From contig NZ_CP041692.1 in the NCBI RefSeq assembly GCF_007362775.1, positions 3,162,001-3,226,000 on the forward strand: DNA of 64,000 bases. Reading direction: 5' to 3'. The translations under genes were made by a program, and so were the position numbers. This document shows, in pieces, positions 53,367 to 63,641 of the stretch. Origin of the DNA: Microlunatus elymi. Its GTDB lineage: Bacteria; Actinomycetota; Actinomycetes; Propionibacteriales; Propionibacteriaceae. Position 1 is the first letter of the stretch; each line of letters opens with the position of its first letter. The notes under the pieces were generated by a model. The model ran no database searches and was not told the origin of the DNA. It was given only the letters and a program-made list of their open reading frames with translations.

Positions 53367-55054
53367 CGGCGTCCTCCCTGCGGGTCAGGCTGATCAGGCT
53401 GATCGGGCTGATCCGGCTGATCGGGGCCGGTGGCGGCACGGCGGTCCTGCTCGGCGCCGAGGATGCCCGGCAGCCGCGCCGCCAGCACCGCACCCGGCAG
53501 TTCGCTGCCGGGATTGGCGGCGCTGACCAGCCAGACGTTGCCGCCCAGACTGGCAGCCACCTGGCGCGCGGTGGCCAGCCCGAAGCCGTGCCCCGTCCCG
53601 TGTTCCGAGACTCCCTGGGTGAAGATGAAGTCGGCCCGCTCCGCGGGGATGCCGGGGCCGCTGTCGGCGACGAAGATCAGCAGATCCGCTCCGTCGGCGA
53701 GCAGATCGACCTCCACCACGCCGGGTCGGGCTCCTCCAGCCGCGGCGGTGATCGCGTTGTCGACCAGATTGCCGAGAACGGTCACCGTCTCCACCGGCGT
53801 CTTCAGTTTCATCGGTAGGTAGCTGGTCGGGCTCAGCCGCAGCCCGACCCGCCGTTCGGCGGCGGCCGCCGTCTTGGCCGCCATGAACGCCCGGATGGTG
53901 GCGCTGGCGATGCTGTCGTCGCGCTGGTCCTCGGCCACCGAGTCGACCTCATGGATGCCGCGCAGATACTCCAGGGCGTCGTCGGTGTGGCCGCCGGCCA
54001 GCAGTCCGGTCAGGGTGTGCATCCGGTTGGCGTACTCGTGGCGTTGGGCGCGCAGCGAGTCGGTCATGGTCCGGATCGAGTCCAGTTCGCTGACCAGCGC
54101 CTGCAGGTCGGTTCGATCGCGCATCGACACCACCCCGCCGAGGTCCTCGTCCCCATTCAGCACCCGCCGGTAGGAGAAGACCAGCATCCGCTCGCCGGCC
54201 ACCGCCAGCTCGTTGGTCGCCTCACCGGTCCGGATCACCTGCCGCACCCGCTGCGGCAGCGGCGACTCCTGCACCGGCATGCCCGGCATCAGGTCCGGAC
54301 CGAGCAGGGTCCGGGCCGCCGAATTCACCGTGGTCACCCGACCCGCGGCATCGAATCCGATCACCCCCTCGCGTACGCCGTGCAGGACGGCCTCCCGCTC
54401 GCGGACCAGCTCGGCCAGCTGCTCGGGTTCGATACCACGGGTCTTCTGCTTCAGCAGCCGGCCGATCAGCGCAGTACCGACCAGGCCGGCGGCCAGCGCC
54501 AGGGCCAGGAAGATCGCTGCCTGGCCTAGCAACCGCAGCATCCGTTCGGTGATGTCGCTGGCGTCGAAACCGACGCTGACCTCGCCCACGATGGTGCCGG
54601 CGCTGTTGCGCAGCGGCACCTTCCCGCGGGCCGACAGGCCGAGCGTGCCCACCTCAAGGTTGGCCACGCTGCGACCGCTCAGCGGGCCACTGGGATCGGT
54701 GGAGACCCGGCGGCCGATCTCGTGCGGGTTGGGATGGGCGAGCCGGATCCCGCGACGGTCGGTGACCACCACGAACAGGGCACCGGTCGCCGTCTGCACG
54801 GCGCGGGCGTCGCGCTGCACCGTCGGCTGCCGGTCGGCGGCGACGTCGTCACCCAGACCCGGGGTTGCCGCGGTCGCCTGGGCCACCGACAGCGCCTGTC
54901 GCTCGTACTGATGCACCAGATTGCGGCGCAGGATCACCGCGAACAACACGAAGGCGGCCAGCACCAGCGCGATCACCAGGGCGGTGACGAGCAGCTGAAC
55001 CTGCCGGGTGAAACGCATCCGGTGACGTACCGGGGATCGTCCTTGATCGGTCAT
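53363..55054 (-). CDS. Sensor histidine kinase, CitA/DcuS type
   Basis: A 563-residue membrane kinase. Helix 1 (about residues 20-42) and helix 2 (about 175-198) bracket a 130-residue extracytoplasmic PASTA-free, PDC/CitA-type sensor. A cytosolic PAS-like region follows, with the phosphoacceptor His339 in AQRHEYANRMHTL, then ATP-binding NLVDNAITAA, DSGPGIP and GTGHGFGLA. The C-terminus is a DQP repeat tail encoded by 9-bp tandem repeats. CitA-type kinases usually sense di- or tricarboxylates. ATG 55054 is chosen; ATG 55018 is possible. Confidence 0.9.
   Translation of the reverse strand: MTDQGRSPVRHRMRFTRQVQLLVTALVIALVLAAFVLFAVILRRNLVHQYERQALSVAQATAATPGLGDDVAADRQPTVQRDARAVQTATGALFVVVTDRRGIRLAHPNPHEIGRRVSTDPSGPLSGRSVANLEVGTLGLSARGKVPLRNSAGTIVGEVSVGFDASDITERMLRLLGQAAIFLALALAAGLVGTALIGRLLKQKTRGIEPEQLAELVREREAVLHGVREGVIGFDAAGRVTTVNSAARTLLGPDLMPGMPVQESPLPQRVRQVIRTGEATNELAVAGERMLVFSYRRVLNGDEDLGGVVSMRDRTDLQALVSELDSIRTMTDSLRAQRHEYANRMHTLTGLLAGGHTDDALEYLRGIHEVDSVAEDQRDDSIASATIRAFMAAKTAAAAERRVGLRLSPTSYLPMKLKTPVETVTVLGNLVDNAITAAAGGARPGVVEVDLLADGADLLIFVADSGPGIPAERADFIFTQGVSEHGTGHGFGLATARQVAASLGGNVWLVSAANPGSELPGAVLAARLPGILGAEQDRRAATGPDQPDQPDQPDQPDPQGGRR
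53382..53426. repeat. 9-bp tandem repeat in sensor-kinase C-terminus
   Basis: About five imperfect copies of a 9-bp unit (TGATCnGGC on the plus strand) encode the DQP repeat at the C-terminal end of the kinase. Copy number may vary between strains. Confidence 0.75.
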
Positions 55055-55248
55055 GACGAGGCCAGACGGTAATGCCGCAAGTGCTCCGGCGGCGAACCGG
55101 GCCGTGAGCAGAACGAGCAGAACGTGCACAACAGGCACTACCGGGGCTTATCTGCAGAAGCGCGACGCCCCGTTGCCGGCTTCGTACGGTCATCGGCGCA
55201 CGACAAACCGCAATCAGGCAAACGCAGTACGGCAAGGGAGCCTGCGCT

Positions 55249-56085
55249 ATGACGATGACACCCACGGCAGCGCCGATGCCATCCACGGCAGAGCCGATCA
55301 TCCAACTGCGGGGAGCGACCAAACGCTTCCTGTCCGGCCGCGGCGACGTCCACGTCGCGGTCAGCGATCTCGATCTGAGCATTCAACCGGGCGAATTCAT
55401 CGCCGTGGTCGGACCGACCGGCTGCGGCAAGTCCACCACCCTGTCCCTGGTCTCCGGACTGGAACCCGCCTCCGACGGCAGCGTCCGGGTGGCCGGCCGG
55501 GAGGTCACCGGCATCCCCGATCGGATCGGGTACATGTTCCAGGCCGACGCACTGATGCCCTGGCGCACCGTGCTCGGCAACGTGGCGGCCGGGCTGAAAT
55601 GGCGCGGCGACGGTGCCGAGGCGACCGCGAAGGCGCTGGACTGGGTCGCCCGGGTCGGGCTCAAGGGCTTCGAGAACTACTACCCGCATCAGCTGTCCGG
55701 CGGGATGCGCAAACGGGTCGCGCTGGCCCAGGTGCTGGTGACCGAGCCGCACATCCTGCTGATGGACGAGCCGTTCTCCGCGCTCGACGTGCAGACCCGG
55801 TCGCTGATGCAGGACGAGTTGCTGCGGCTGTGGCAGGGCTCCGGTACGGCAGTGGTGTTCGTCACCCACGACCTGGAGGAGGCCATCACGCTGGCCGACC
55901 GGGTGGTGGTGATGACCGCCAGCCCGGCCCGGATCAAGGACATCTTCCCGATCCCGCTGGCTCGGCCGCGGCAGGTCGAGGAGCTGCGGGTCCAGCCGGA
56001 CTTCATCGAGCTCTACAAGCACATCTGGTCGTGCCTGTCGGACGAGGTCGCGATCGCCCGAGAGGAGGCCGCTCGTGTCGGCTAG
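55249..56085 (+). CDS. ABC importer ATPase (nitrate/sulfonate/NMT1 type)
   Basis: A 278-residue ATPase. Walker A GPTGCGKST near residue 57, Q-loop in MFQADALMPWRT, signature LSGGMRKR, Walker B ILLMDEP and the switch VTHDLEEA are all present. The family imports sulfonates, taurine, nitrate or pyrimidine precursors. The gene is divergent from the CitAB-type sensor system across about 195 bp. It overlaps the permease gene by 11 bp. Confidence 0.92.
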   Translation: MTMTPTAAPMPSTAEPIIQLRGATKRFLSGRGDVHVAVSDLDLSIQPGEFIAVVGPTGCGKSTTLSLVSGLEPASDGSVRVAGREVTGIPDRIGYMFQADALMPWRTVLGNVAAGLKWRGDGAEATAKALDWVARVGLKGFENYYPHQLSGGMRKRVALAQVLVTEPHILLMDEPFSALDVQTRSLMQDELLRLWQGSGTAVVFVTHDLEEAITLADRVVVMTASPARIKDIFPIPLARPRQVEELRVQPDFIELYKHIWSCLSDEVAIAREEAARVG

Positions 56086-56977
56086 TACGTATTCGGACAC
56101 CTCCGCGTCGCCGGCCACGGCCCAGCAGCCGGGGCTGCGACCCGATATCGCCGCCGCGGTCGCGCGCACCCGGCGCCGGCATCGCAACCACCGGATCCAG
56201 GTCTGGCTGCTCCGGCTGGCGCTGGTCGTCGTGGTGCTCGGCCTGTGGCAGCTGGCCACGACCTTCTGGCTGGACCCGTTCTTCTACTCCCAGCCGACCG
56301 CGATCGCCAAGAAGCTGTACGTCTGGTTCACCGACGGCACCTCCAAGGGCTCGATCTGGCACAACATCGCCGTCACCCTGGAGGAGGCGGTGCTCGGCTT
56401 CGTCACCGGCTCCATCGTCGGCATCGTGCTCGGCATCCTGCTCGGCCGGGCCCGTCTGGTGGCCGAGGTGATCTCCCCCTTCATCCAGATGGCCAACGCG
56501 GTGCCGCGGATCATCCTGGCCGCGCTGTTCGTGATCTGGTTCGGGCTGGGGCTGGAGTCCAAGGTGGCGACCGCGTTCATCCTGGTGTTCTTTCCGGTCT
56601 TCTTCAACTCGTTTCAGGGCGCCCGGGAGGTCGACCGCAACCTGGTCAACAACGCCCGGATCCTGGGCGCCTCCCGCGTGCAGGTGCTGTGGTCGATTGT
56701 GGTCCCGTCGGCGACCAGTTGGATCCTGGCGTCGCTGCACACTGCCTTCGGCTTCGCGTTGATCGGCGCGATCGTCGGTGAGTACACCGGTGCCGAATTC
56801 GGCATGGGCCTGTTGATCAACCAGGCCCAGGGCACCTTCGACACCGCCGGCATCTTCGCCGGAATGATCATCATCACTGTGATCGCGCTGCTGGCCGAAG
56901 CCCTGCTCGGGCTGCTCGAACGCAAGCTGCTGCGGTGGCGGCCACCCAGTCCGTCCGTGGACACCGCCGCCGTCTGA
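56075..56977 (+). CDS. ABC importer permease (SsuC/TauC type)
   Basis: A 300-residue permease with about six helices, starting after a 40-residue cytosolic tail. The ATPase-contact loop is NNARILGASRVQVLWSIVVPS. The first helix is LLRLALVVVVLGLWQLA. GTG 56075 lies inside the ATPase gene, so translation is coupled. The binding protein follows after 25 bp. Confidence 0.92.
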   Translation: MSASTYSDTSASPATAQQPGLRPDIAAAVARTRRRHRNHRIQVWLLRLALVVVVLGLWQLATTFWLDPFFYSQPTAIAKKLYVWFTDGTSKGSIWHNIAVTLEEAVLGFVTGSIVGIVLGILLGRARLVAEVISPFIQMANAVPRIILAALFVIWFGLGLESKVATAFILVFFPVFFNSFQGAREVDRNLVNNARILGASRVQVLWSIVVPSATSWILASLHTAFGFALIGAIVGEYTGAEFGMGLLINQAQGTFDTAGIFAGMIIITVIALLAEALLGLLERKLLRWRPPSPSVDTAAV

Positions 56978-57002
56978 ATCCCCTATCTGCAAAGGAAAAG
57001 CA

Positions 57003-58067
57003 ATGAAGCTGAATCGTCGCGCCCGCGCTGCTGTGGGCCTGGCTGCCGCCGCGGCTGCCACCATCGCCGTCACCGGCTGTCACACTCAAGGTTCCGACGC
57101 CTCCGATGCGAAAGCCGGTGGCACCGACAAGGTGACGATCATGGTCGGCGGCCTGGACAAGATCATCTACCTGCCGGCTCAACTGACGCAGTCGCTGGGC
57201 TACTTCAAGGATCAGGGCGTTGATGTCAAGCTCCTGACACAACCGTCGGGCGCCAACGCGGAGAACGCGCTGATCGCCGGACAGGTCGAGGCGGTGGTCG
57301 GCTTCTACGACCACACCCAGGTGATGCAGGCCAAGGGCAAGTGTCTGGAGAGCGTGGTGCAGTTCGCCAACGTGCCCGGCGAGGCCGAGATGGTGGCGGC
57401 CCAGCAGGCCGACACGATCAAGTCCGCGGCCGACTTCAAGGGTAAGAAGGCCGGGGTGACCAGCCCGGGCTCGTCCACCGACTACCTGACCCAGTACTTC
57501 ACCGCCAAGGCCGGAGTGACGACAAAGGACTACACCACGGTCACCGCCGGCGCCGGCCAGACGTTCATCTCGGCCATGCAGAAGGGCGGCATCGACGCCG
57601 GCATGACCACCGACCCGACGATCACCACGCTGGAGCAGAAGAAGGCCGGCCAGGTGCTCTTCGACATGCGCACCGAGGCCGGCACCCGGAAGGCACTCGG
57701 CGGACTGTATCCGGCCAGTTCGCTCTACATGTCCTGCGATTACGTCAACCAGCACAAGGAAACTGTGCAGAAGCTGGCCAACGCGTTCGTCAAGACGCTG
57801 GGCTACATTCATGATCATTCGGCAGCGGAGATCGCCGCCAAGATGCCGACCGACATGAAGGGTGGCGACGACACGCTCTACACCAGCGCGATGAATTCGT
57901 CGAAAGGCATGTTCACCACCGACGGCAAGATGGACGGCGACGGCGCCGCCAACGTGCTGAAGGTGTTGTCCTTCGCCAACCCGGATCTGAAGGGCAAGGC
58001 CGACTCGATCGACCTGTCCAAGACCTACACCACACAGTTCGTGGACAAGGCCGACTCGGCCTCATGA
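57003..58067 (+). CDS. ABC importer substrate-binding lipoprotein (NMT1/THI5-like)
   Basis: A 354-residue extracellular binding protein. The signal (MKLNRRARAAVGLAAAA) ends at lipobox VTGC, so it is lipid-anchored. The mature part has MVGGLDKIIYLPAQLTQSLGYF, typical for NMT1/SsuA-type binders, and a TSPGSSTDYLTQYF region. The substrate is not known. The linked CitA-type sensor suggests an organic acid or a small aromatic compound. AAAGGA lies about 6-7 nt before the ATG. Confidence 0.9.
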   Translation: MKLNRRARAAVGLAAAAAATIAVTGCHTQGSDASDAKAGGTDKVTIMVGGLDKIIYLPAQLTQSLGYFKDQGVDVKLLTQPSGANAENALIAGQVEAVVGFYDHTQVMQAKGKCLESVVQFANVPGEAEMVAAQQADTIKSAADFKGKKAGVTSPGSSTDYLTQYFTAKAGVTTKDYTTVTAGAGQTFISAMQKGGIDAGMTTDPTITTLEQKKAGQVLFDMRTEAGTRKALGGLYPASSLYMSCDYVNQHKETVQKLANAFVKTLGYIHDHSAAEIAAKMPTDMKGGDDTLYTSAMNSSKGMFTTDGKMDGDGAANVLKVLSFANPDLKGKADSIDLSKTYTTQFVDKADSAS

Positions 58068-58091
58068 TCATGATCCGCCGGTGGCTGCCCA

Positions 58092-58880
58092 TCACGCCGG
58101 AGTAGCCGCCGGCCGGTCGGCGGCGATCCGGTCCAGATCCCGTACGGCGTAGCGCTGATGCTCCCACTCCTCCTCGAGGATGGTATGCAGGCAGGAACGC
58201 ACCGTCTCGGAGTATTGCGGGTCGTGCGGGTTGGGACGCTGTTCGGCCAACTCCTCCGCGGTGACGGCAGCGAGAAAGTCGCGAACCATCCCCATCCGGT
58301 CCGCCCGCGCGTCGAGAACGTCGGCGAAGCCGGGATCCTCGACCGCGAGCACCGCCGGATCCAGCTCGTCGGCCGACGCCGCGTCGATCAGGCCGAGCGG
58401 ATGGAAGGGCTGCCGCCGCCGGAGCACGGCCTTGCCCAGCCACATGTCGGTGGCCAGCACCAGGTGCCGCAGAGTCTGGGCGAAGGACCACTCGTCACCG
58501 ACGGAGATGTCCACCGTCCCGTCCGGCATCGACCGGGCCCGATCGACTACACCGTCCCAGGCCCGCTCCAGTGCCGCCCAGGCCGTCCGGAGCCCGTCCG
58601 GGTCGGCCGCTCGACGGTTCGCTCGGCCGGGGAATCGCCGGTTCAGCTCGGCATCGACCAGCGGGACCACATCGACATCGTTGATGATCAAGGAACCGTT
58701 GTACAGCCACGGGGCATCGAGCTGGGTTCGGTCGGCATCGACGGCACGAATGATCATGTCCGACAGGTCGGCGCTGCGGATCCGTACCCCGCTCATCCGT
58801 ACGTCGGTGAAGCGGGAGTCGCGCAGATCGACCTTGTGGAACGTGGATCCGTGCAGATCTTCTTCGCTGAAGTCAGCCAT
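58092..58880 (-). CDS. DinB-like protein with N-terminal pentapeptide repeats
   Basis: A 262-residue protein. Residues 5-50 form pentapeptide-like repeats (DLHGSTFHKVDLRDSRFTDV, then VRIRSADLSDM). The rest is a four-helix DinB/mycothiol-dependent type domain with WSFAQTLRHLVLATDMWL, and EEEWEHQRYAVRDLD near the end, giving histidines suited to metal binding. DinB-like enzymes often use mycothiol or similar thiols. AAGGGGA lies before the ATG. The combination of the two domains occurs in actinobacteria, but the role is unknown. Confidence 0.8.
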   Translation of the reverse strand: MADFSEEDLHGSTFHKVDLRDSRFTDVRMSGVRIRSADLSDMIIRAVDADRTQLDAPWLYNGSLIINDVDVVPLVDAELNRRFPGRANRRAADPDGLRTAWAALERAWDGVVDRARSMPDGTVDISVGDEWSFAQTLRHLVLATDMWLGKAVLRRRQPFHPLGLIDAASADELDPAVLAVEDPGFADVLDARADRMGMVRDFLAAVTAEELAEQRPNPHDPQYSETVRSCLHTILEEEWEHQRYAVRDLDRIAADRPAATPA

Positions 58881-58928
58881 CCCTGGTCCCCTTCGTCGGG
58901 TTGCAGCGGATCACTGGACCCGTCGCGG

Positions 58929-59558
58929 TTACAGACTAGCGACCCAGTTCTGCAGCAGCCGGGCACCGGCCGTACCGGACTTCTCCGGGTGGAACTGGGT
59001 CGCGCTCAGCGGGCCCTGTTCGATGCCGGCCACGAACCGATCACCGTCGTGCTCGGCCCAGGTGACGACGGCCTCGCCCAGCGCGGGCCGGGCCCGCTCT
59101 CGTACGCCGTAGGAGTGGACGAAGTAGAACCGCTCGTCGGCCAGACCGCCGAAGAGCTTGCTCTGCTGCGGCGCATCGACCGTGTTCCAGCCCATGTGCG
59201 GCAGCCGACGCGCGTACAGTTCCTCGACCACCCCGGGCCACTGCGCGCAGCCGGCCACTCGGCGGCCGTGCTCGACGCCTTCGGTGAAGAGGATCTGGGC
59301 GCCGACACAGATGCCGAGCACCGGCTTGCCCGCGGCCACCCGTTCGGCGATGATCTTGTCCCCGCCGATGTTGATCAAGCCGTCGACGCAGGCGGCGAAG
59401 GCCCCCACACCGGGCACCACTAACCCGTCGGCGGCCACCGCCTCGTCATGATCAACACTGACGGTCACCTCGACGCCGGTCCGGGCCAGCGCCCGCTGCG
59501 CCGAACGGATGTTGCCCAGCCCGTAGTCCAACACCACCACTGACAACTCGGGGGTCAC
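58929..59558 (-). CDS. hisH: Imidazole glycerol phosphate synthase, glutaminase subunit
   Basis: Supplies ammonia from glutamine to HisF for imidazole ring formation. The 209-residue class I glutaminase has Cys84 in GICVGAQ (GICLGMQ is more usual), and His190 and Glu192 in FHPEKSG. GTG 59558 overlaps the hisB stop by 4 bp. The partner gene hisF is not in the window; hisA, normally next, lies 13 kb downstream. Confidence 0.95.
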   Translation of the reverse strand: MTPELSVVVLDYGLGNIRSAQRALARTGVEVTVSVDHDEAVAADGLVVPGVGAFAACVDGLINIGGDKIIAERVAAGKPVLGICVGAQILFTEGVEHGRRVAGCAQWPGVVEELYARRLPHMGWNTVDAPQQSKLFGGLADERFYFVHSYGVRERARPALGEAVVTWAEHDGDRFVAGIEQGPLSATQFHPEKSGTAGARLLQNWVASL

Positions 59559-60193
59559 AAGGTGCCCTTGGTGCTGGGGATGCCGGTGACCCGGGGATCG
59601 AGGGCGACGGCATCGCGGAGCGCCCGGGCGACCGCCTTGAACTGGGCCTCGACGATGTGGTGCGGGTCGCGGCCGGCGAGCACCCGCAGGTGCAGGCAGA
59701 TGCCGGCGTGGAAGGCCAGGCTCTCCATCACGTGCCGGGTCAGGCTGCCGATGTACGGCACTCCCGCCCCGTTTCCCGATTCAACAGGACCGCCGCCGAT
59801 GATCACGTACTCCTGGCCTTCCGGCTCTCCGCTGTGCACGCAGTACGGCCGGCCGGACACGTCCACCACGGCCTGAGCCAGCGCCTCGTCCAGCGGCACC
59901 ATCGCGTCGCCGAAGCGCCGGATGCCGCGCTTGTCCCCCAACGCGATCTTGATCGCCTGGCCGAGCGCGATCGCGGTGTCCTCGACGCTGTGGTGCGCGT
60001 CGATCCAGACGTCACCCTTGGTCTCGATCTCAAGATCGAAAAGTCCGTGCCGGGCCAGCGCGGTCAGCATGTGATCGTAGAAGCCGACGCCGGTGTTAAT
60101 CACCGAGTCACCCACACCGTCCAAGTTGATCTTGACCGCTACCGACGACTCGGAGGTGCTTCGGTCGACGGATCCGGTCCGCGGTTCACTCAT
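59555..60193 (-). CDS. hisB: Imidazoleglycerol-phosphate dehydratase
   Basis: Dehydrates imidazole glycerol phosphate in histidine synthesis. The 212-residue, monofunctional enzyme has the metal-binding motifs [38 protein letters not shown] and DPHHIVEA. Start ATG overlaps the end of hisC by 8 bp. Central gene of hisDCBH. Confidence 0.96.
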   Translation of the reverse strand: MSEPRTGSVDRSTSESSVAVKINLDGVGDSVINTGVGFYDHMLTALARHGLFDLEIETKGDVWIDAHHSVEDTAIALGQAIKIALGDKRGIRRFGDAMVPLDEALAQAVVDVSGRPYCVHSGEPEGQEYVIIGGGPVESGNGAGVPYIGSLTRHVMESLAFHAGICLHLRVLAGRDPHHIVEAQFKAVARALRDAVALDPRVTGIPSTKGTL

Positions 60194-61295
60194 CGGTCAG
60201 CCTTTCGCTGTCGGGCAGGATCTCGGTCAACGCGTCCCGGAACGCGGCGTTCTCCTCCGGCGTGCCGACCGACACCCGCAGCCAGCCGGCCGGGCCGGTC
60301 TCCCGGATCAGTACGCCGCGATCCAGCAGCCGCTCGAAGACCCGGTGCCGATCGGTGAACCGGCCGAACAGGATGAAGTTCGCGTCCGACGGCGGGACCC
60401 GCAGCCCGGTGCCGGAAAGCCAGTCCTGCAAGGAATCCCGCTCGTCCCGCAGCGCGTCGACCTGCTTCAGCATCTCCGGCGCATGGGCCAGCGCGACCCG
60501 CGCCACCGCCTGGGTGACCGCCGACAGGTGGTAGGGCAGCCGGACGATCCGCAGCGCGTCCACGAACGCCGGCGCCGCGGCCAGATAACCCAAGCGCCCA
60601 CCGGCGAAGGCGAACGCCTTGCTCATCGTCCGGCTCACCGCCAGCCGCGGAAACGCCGGCAGCAGCTCCAGCGCACTCGGCGTGCCCGGCCGGGCGAACT
60701 CCGCGTACGCCTCGTCGATCACGATCACCCCCGGCGCCGCCGCGCACAACGCGCGAAGTTGATCGAGGGTCGCCTTGGTGCCGGTCGGGTTGTTCGGGCT
60801 GGCGACCAGGACCACGTCCGGCCGGAGCTCTGCCATCGATCGCAGAGCAAGATCAACATCGAGAGAGAAATCGGCCTTGCGCGGGACCGTCAGCCATTCG
60901 GTGTGGGTGTTGCGGGCGTACTCCGGATACATCGAGTACGACGGTGCGAAGGTCAGCGCACTGCGGCCCGGCCCGCCGAACGCGCCGAGCACGTGGGTCA
61001 TCACTTCGTTGCTGCCGTTGGCCGCCCAGATGTTCTCGGCGGTCAGCCCGTGACCGAGGAAGGCGGCCAGATCCCGCCGCAGCGCCAGCGCATCGCGTTC
61101 CGGGTAGCGGTTCATTCCCGCTGCCGCGTCGCGGATCGCCGCAGCGATGTCGTCGATCAGCGCCGGACTCGGCGGGTACGGATTCTCGTTCACGTTCAGC
61201 CGAACCGGCACGTCCAGCTGCGGTGCGCCGTACGGCTCCTCCCCCTTCAGCTCCGGCCGCAGCGGCAGCTCCTCCAGACTCGGATTCGCCGTCAC
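60186..61295 (-). CDS. hisC: Histidinol-phosphate aminotransferase
   Basis: A PLP aminotransferase of 369 residues that makes histidinol phosphate. Motifs: [31 protein letters not shown] and the PLP lysine in [20 protein letters not shown] 61295 overlaps the hisD stop by 4 bp, which fixes the start. Confidence 0.95.
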   Translation of the reverse strand: MTANPSLEELPLRPELKGEEPYGAPQLDVPVRLNVNENPYPPSPALIDDIAAAIRDAAAGMNRYPERDALALRRDLAAFLGHGLTAENIWAANGSNEVMTHVLGAFGGPGRSALTFAPSYSMYPEYARNTHTEWLTVPRKADFSLDVDLALRSMAELRPDVVLVASPNNPTGTKATLDQLRALCAAAPGVIVIDEAYAEFARPGTPSALELLPAFPRLAVSRTMSKAFAFAGGRLGYLAAAPAFVDALRIVRLPYHLSAVTQAVARVALAHAPEMLKQVDALRDERDSLQDWLSGTGLRVPPSDANFILFGRFTDRHRVFERLLDRGVLIRETGPAGWLRVSVGTPEENAAFRDALTEILPDSERLTDE

Positions 61296-62611
61296 CGGGT
61301 GCGCTCCTGCCGGATGGAGATGGCCCGGCCGTGCGAGGGCAGATCCTCGGCCTCGGCGAAGGTGACGACGCTGTCCGCGATCTCGGCCAGCGCGTCCTCG
61401 CTGTAGTCGATCACGTGCACCGCCTTGAGGTAGCTTTTCACGTTCAGTCCGGACGAGTGGCAGGCACAGCCGGCAGTTGGCAGGACGTGAGTGCTGCCAG
61501 CGGAGTAGTCGCCCAGCGACACCGGCGACCACGAGCCGAGGAAGATCGCCCCGGCGTTGTTGATCTTGGTCGACACAGCGGCCGCGTCCCGGGTCTGGAT
61601 CTCCAGGTGTTCGGCGGCGTATGCGTCGGCCACCGCAATCCCGGCGTCAAGATCATCGACCAGCACCACGCCGGACTGCTGCCCGGTCAGCGACGCCTCG
61701 ATCCGCGCTGCGTGCCGGGCCTGGGCGACCTGGAGCTTCAACTCGTCCTCGACCGCGGCCACCAAGGTCTCCGAGTCGGTGATCAACACCGAGGCGGCGG
61801 CCGGATCGTGCTCGGACTGGGAGATCAGATCGGCGGCCACGAAGGCGGGCACCGCGGAGTCGTCGGCCAAGATCGCGATCTCGGTCGGCCCGGCTTCGGA
61901 GTCGATCCCGACCAGCCCCTTGACCAGCCGCTTCGCTGCCACCGTGTAGATGTTGCCGGGCCCGGTGATCATGTTCACCTTCGGACAGAGCCCGGGCACA
62001 CCGTAGGCGAACATCGGCACCGCCTGGGAACCGCCGACCGCGTAGACCTCGTCCACCCCGAGCAGGGCGCACAGTGCCAGGATGCTCGGGTGCGGGAGCC
62101 CGCCGAACTCCCGCTGCGGCGTCGAGGCCAGCGCCAGCGAGCCGACTCCGGCGACCTGGGCCGGCACCACGTTCATGATCACCGTCGAGGCCAACGGTGC
62201 AACGCCACCGGGGACGTACAGGCCGACCCGATCCACCGGGGTCATCCGCTGACTGACCCGCGCGCCGGAGGCGACGTCGACGTCGACCTGATGATCACCG
62301 AGCTCGGCCCGGCTGACCAACCGGCGGCGCTCGATCGAGATCTCGAAGGCCCGCCGCAACTGCGGGTCGAGGTCATGCAGGGCCTTGTCCAAGGCATCGG
62401 CCGGCACCCGGAAACTCGGCGGCACGACGTGATCGAACTTCTCGGCGTACTTCCTCAGCGCGTGCACCCCGTGCTGCGCGATGTCGGAACAGATCGGTCG
62501 GACCGCCTCAACAGCGGCCTCGACATCGAACTCGGCGCGCGGCAGCACGGACGCCAACGCGTCCGGTTCTGCGGGCGCACCCGATGCGCGAAGATCGATA
62601 CGTCGTAGCAC
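61292..62611 (-). CDS. hisD: Histidinol dehydrogenase
   Basis: A zinc enzyme of 439 residues that carries out the last two oxidations to histidine. Motifs: RVGLYVPGG (here [15 protein letters not shown]), [24 protein letters not shown] and [10 protein letters not shown] with Glu and His zinc ligands. GTG start without a clear ribosome site. First gene of the hisDCBH operon. Confidence 0.96.
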   Translation of the reverse strand: MLRRIDLRASGAPAEPDALASVLPRAEFDVEAAVEAVRPICSDIAQHGVHALRKYAEKFDHVVPPSFRVPADALDKALHDLDPQLRRAFEISIERRRLVSRAELGDHQVDVDVASGARVSQRMTPVDRVGLYVPGGVAPLASTVIMNVVPAQVAGVGSLALASTPQREFGGLPHPSILALCALLGVDEVYAVGGSQAVPMFAYGVPGLCPKVNMITGPGNIYTVAAKRLVKGLVGIDSEAGPTEIAILADDSAVPAFVAADLISQSEHDPAAASVLITDSETLVAAVEDELKLQVAQARHAARIEASLTGQQSGVVLVDDLDAGIAVADAYAAEHLEIQTRDAAAVSTKINNAGAIFLGSWSPVSLGDYSAGSTHVLPTAGCACHSSGLNVKSYLKAVHVIDYSEDALAEIADSVVTFAEAEDLPSHGRAISIRQERTR

Positions 62612-62669
62612 GGTCGAATTCTACGAGTACGCCGCCGGCCGCCGCCTTCGCACGTCAGAGGGTGGACCC

Positions 62670-63563
62670 TCAGCCGGCCTCCGTTCGGGGGATGAGCACC
62701 TGCTCGGCCACCCGGCGCGGCGCGTACGGGTCGATCAGAGGCTCGCCGGAAACGTGCGCGGCGACCAGATCCGCGATCACCTCCGGCTGACTGTGATTGA
62801 GCGCATGCGCACCGGGCACCTTGACCGCGCGGACGTGCGGAACAGTGGCCAGCACGAACGCCCGGGACAGGTTCACCAGCGGGTCGCGCTCGCCGACCAC
62901 CACCAGGGTCGGGGCGTCGAGATGATGTAGCCGTTCCAGCGTCGGATAGTGCGTCATGGCCTTGAAGAGGTCCAGACTCTGGATCACGCCGAACCGCAGG
63001 TAGTCGCGGACGGCGATCCGCAGCATCGGCGGTGACTCACGGAATCCGTCCAGCGCCATCTGACGGATCGCCCGTACGAGCGGCAGATTGTTGGGGCCGC
63101 CGGCCGGCGACACCAGCACAGCATGGCTGATCCGATCGGGGTACTGGGAGGCGAACTCGATGATGATGGACCCGCCCAGGGAGTTGCCGACCAGAATCGG
63201 GCGTTCCACCCCAACGGTGTCGCAGTAGGAGACGAGCGCGCGGGCCATCCCGCCCAGATCGAGCCCGTGGCGCGGCCGGATGCTGCGCCCGACACCGGGC
63301 AGATCCGGTACGAAGGTCCGGTAGCGGGTGGCCAGCAGCGCCGCGGTCGGCTCCAGGTAGGTGCCGGACACCCCGAAGCCGTGAACGTGGACGATCGCGG
63401 GTGCGTCCGGTCCGGCCCGCAGCGCCATGCGGTGGAACAACGGCAGCCCGTCGACGATCAGCCACTCGGGTTCGAGCGGTGGCACCGGCCGCCGGCCCGG
63501 GATCGTCGTCGGCCGGTCCGGGGTCGTCGTCGAATTGTCGGTCGATTCGCCCACGTGAGTCAT
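62670..63563 (-). CDS. Alpha/beta hydrolase
   Basis: A 297-residue hydrolase. HVHGFGVSG carries the oxyanion region, GNSLGG the nucleophile serine, GERDPLVN the acid and GAHALNHS the histidine. The cap has a conserved PGVGRS loop before it. It resembles carboxylesterase or C-C hydrolase family members; the substrate is not known. GAAGGACA lies directly before ATG 63563. It reads toward hisD on the same strand but ends 58 bp before its start. Confidence 0.85.
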   Translation of the reverse strand: MTHVGESTDNSTTTPDRPTTIPGRRPVPPLEPEWLIVDGLPLFHRMALRAGPDAPAIVHVHGFGVSGTYLEPTAALLATRYRTFVPDLPGVGRSIRPRHGLDLGGMARALVSYCDTVGVERPILVGNSLGGSIIIEFASQYPDRISHAVLVSPAGGPNNLPLVRAIRQMALDGFRESPPMLRIAVRDYLRFGVIQSLDLFKAMTHYPTLERLHHLDAPTLVVVGERDPLVNLSRAFVLATVPHVRAVKVPGAHALNHSQPEVIADLVAAHVSGEPLIDPYAPRRVAEQVLIPRTEAG

Positions 63564-63641
63564 TGTCCTTCGCCCGGAAGCGCGATGTGCGCGGTTCGGA
63601 AACCAACCGGTCGATCGTCCGGGCGGAGAATGAATCACATC

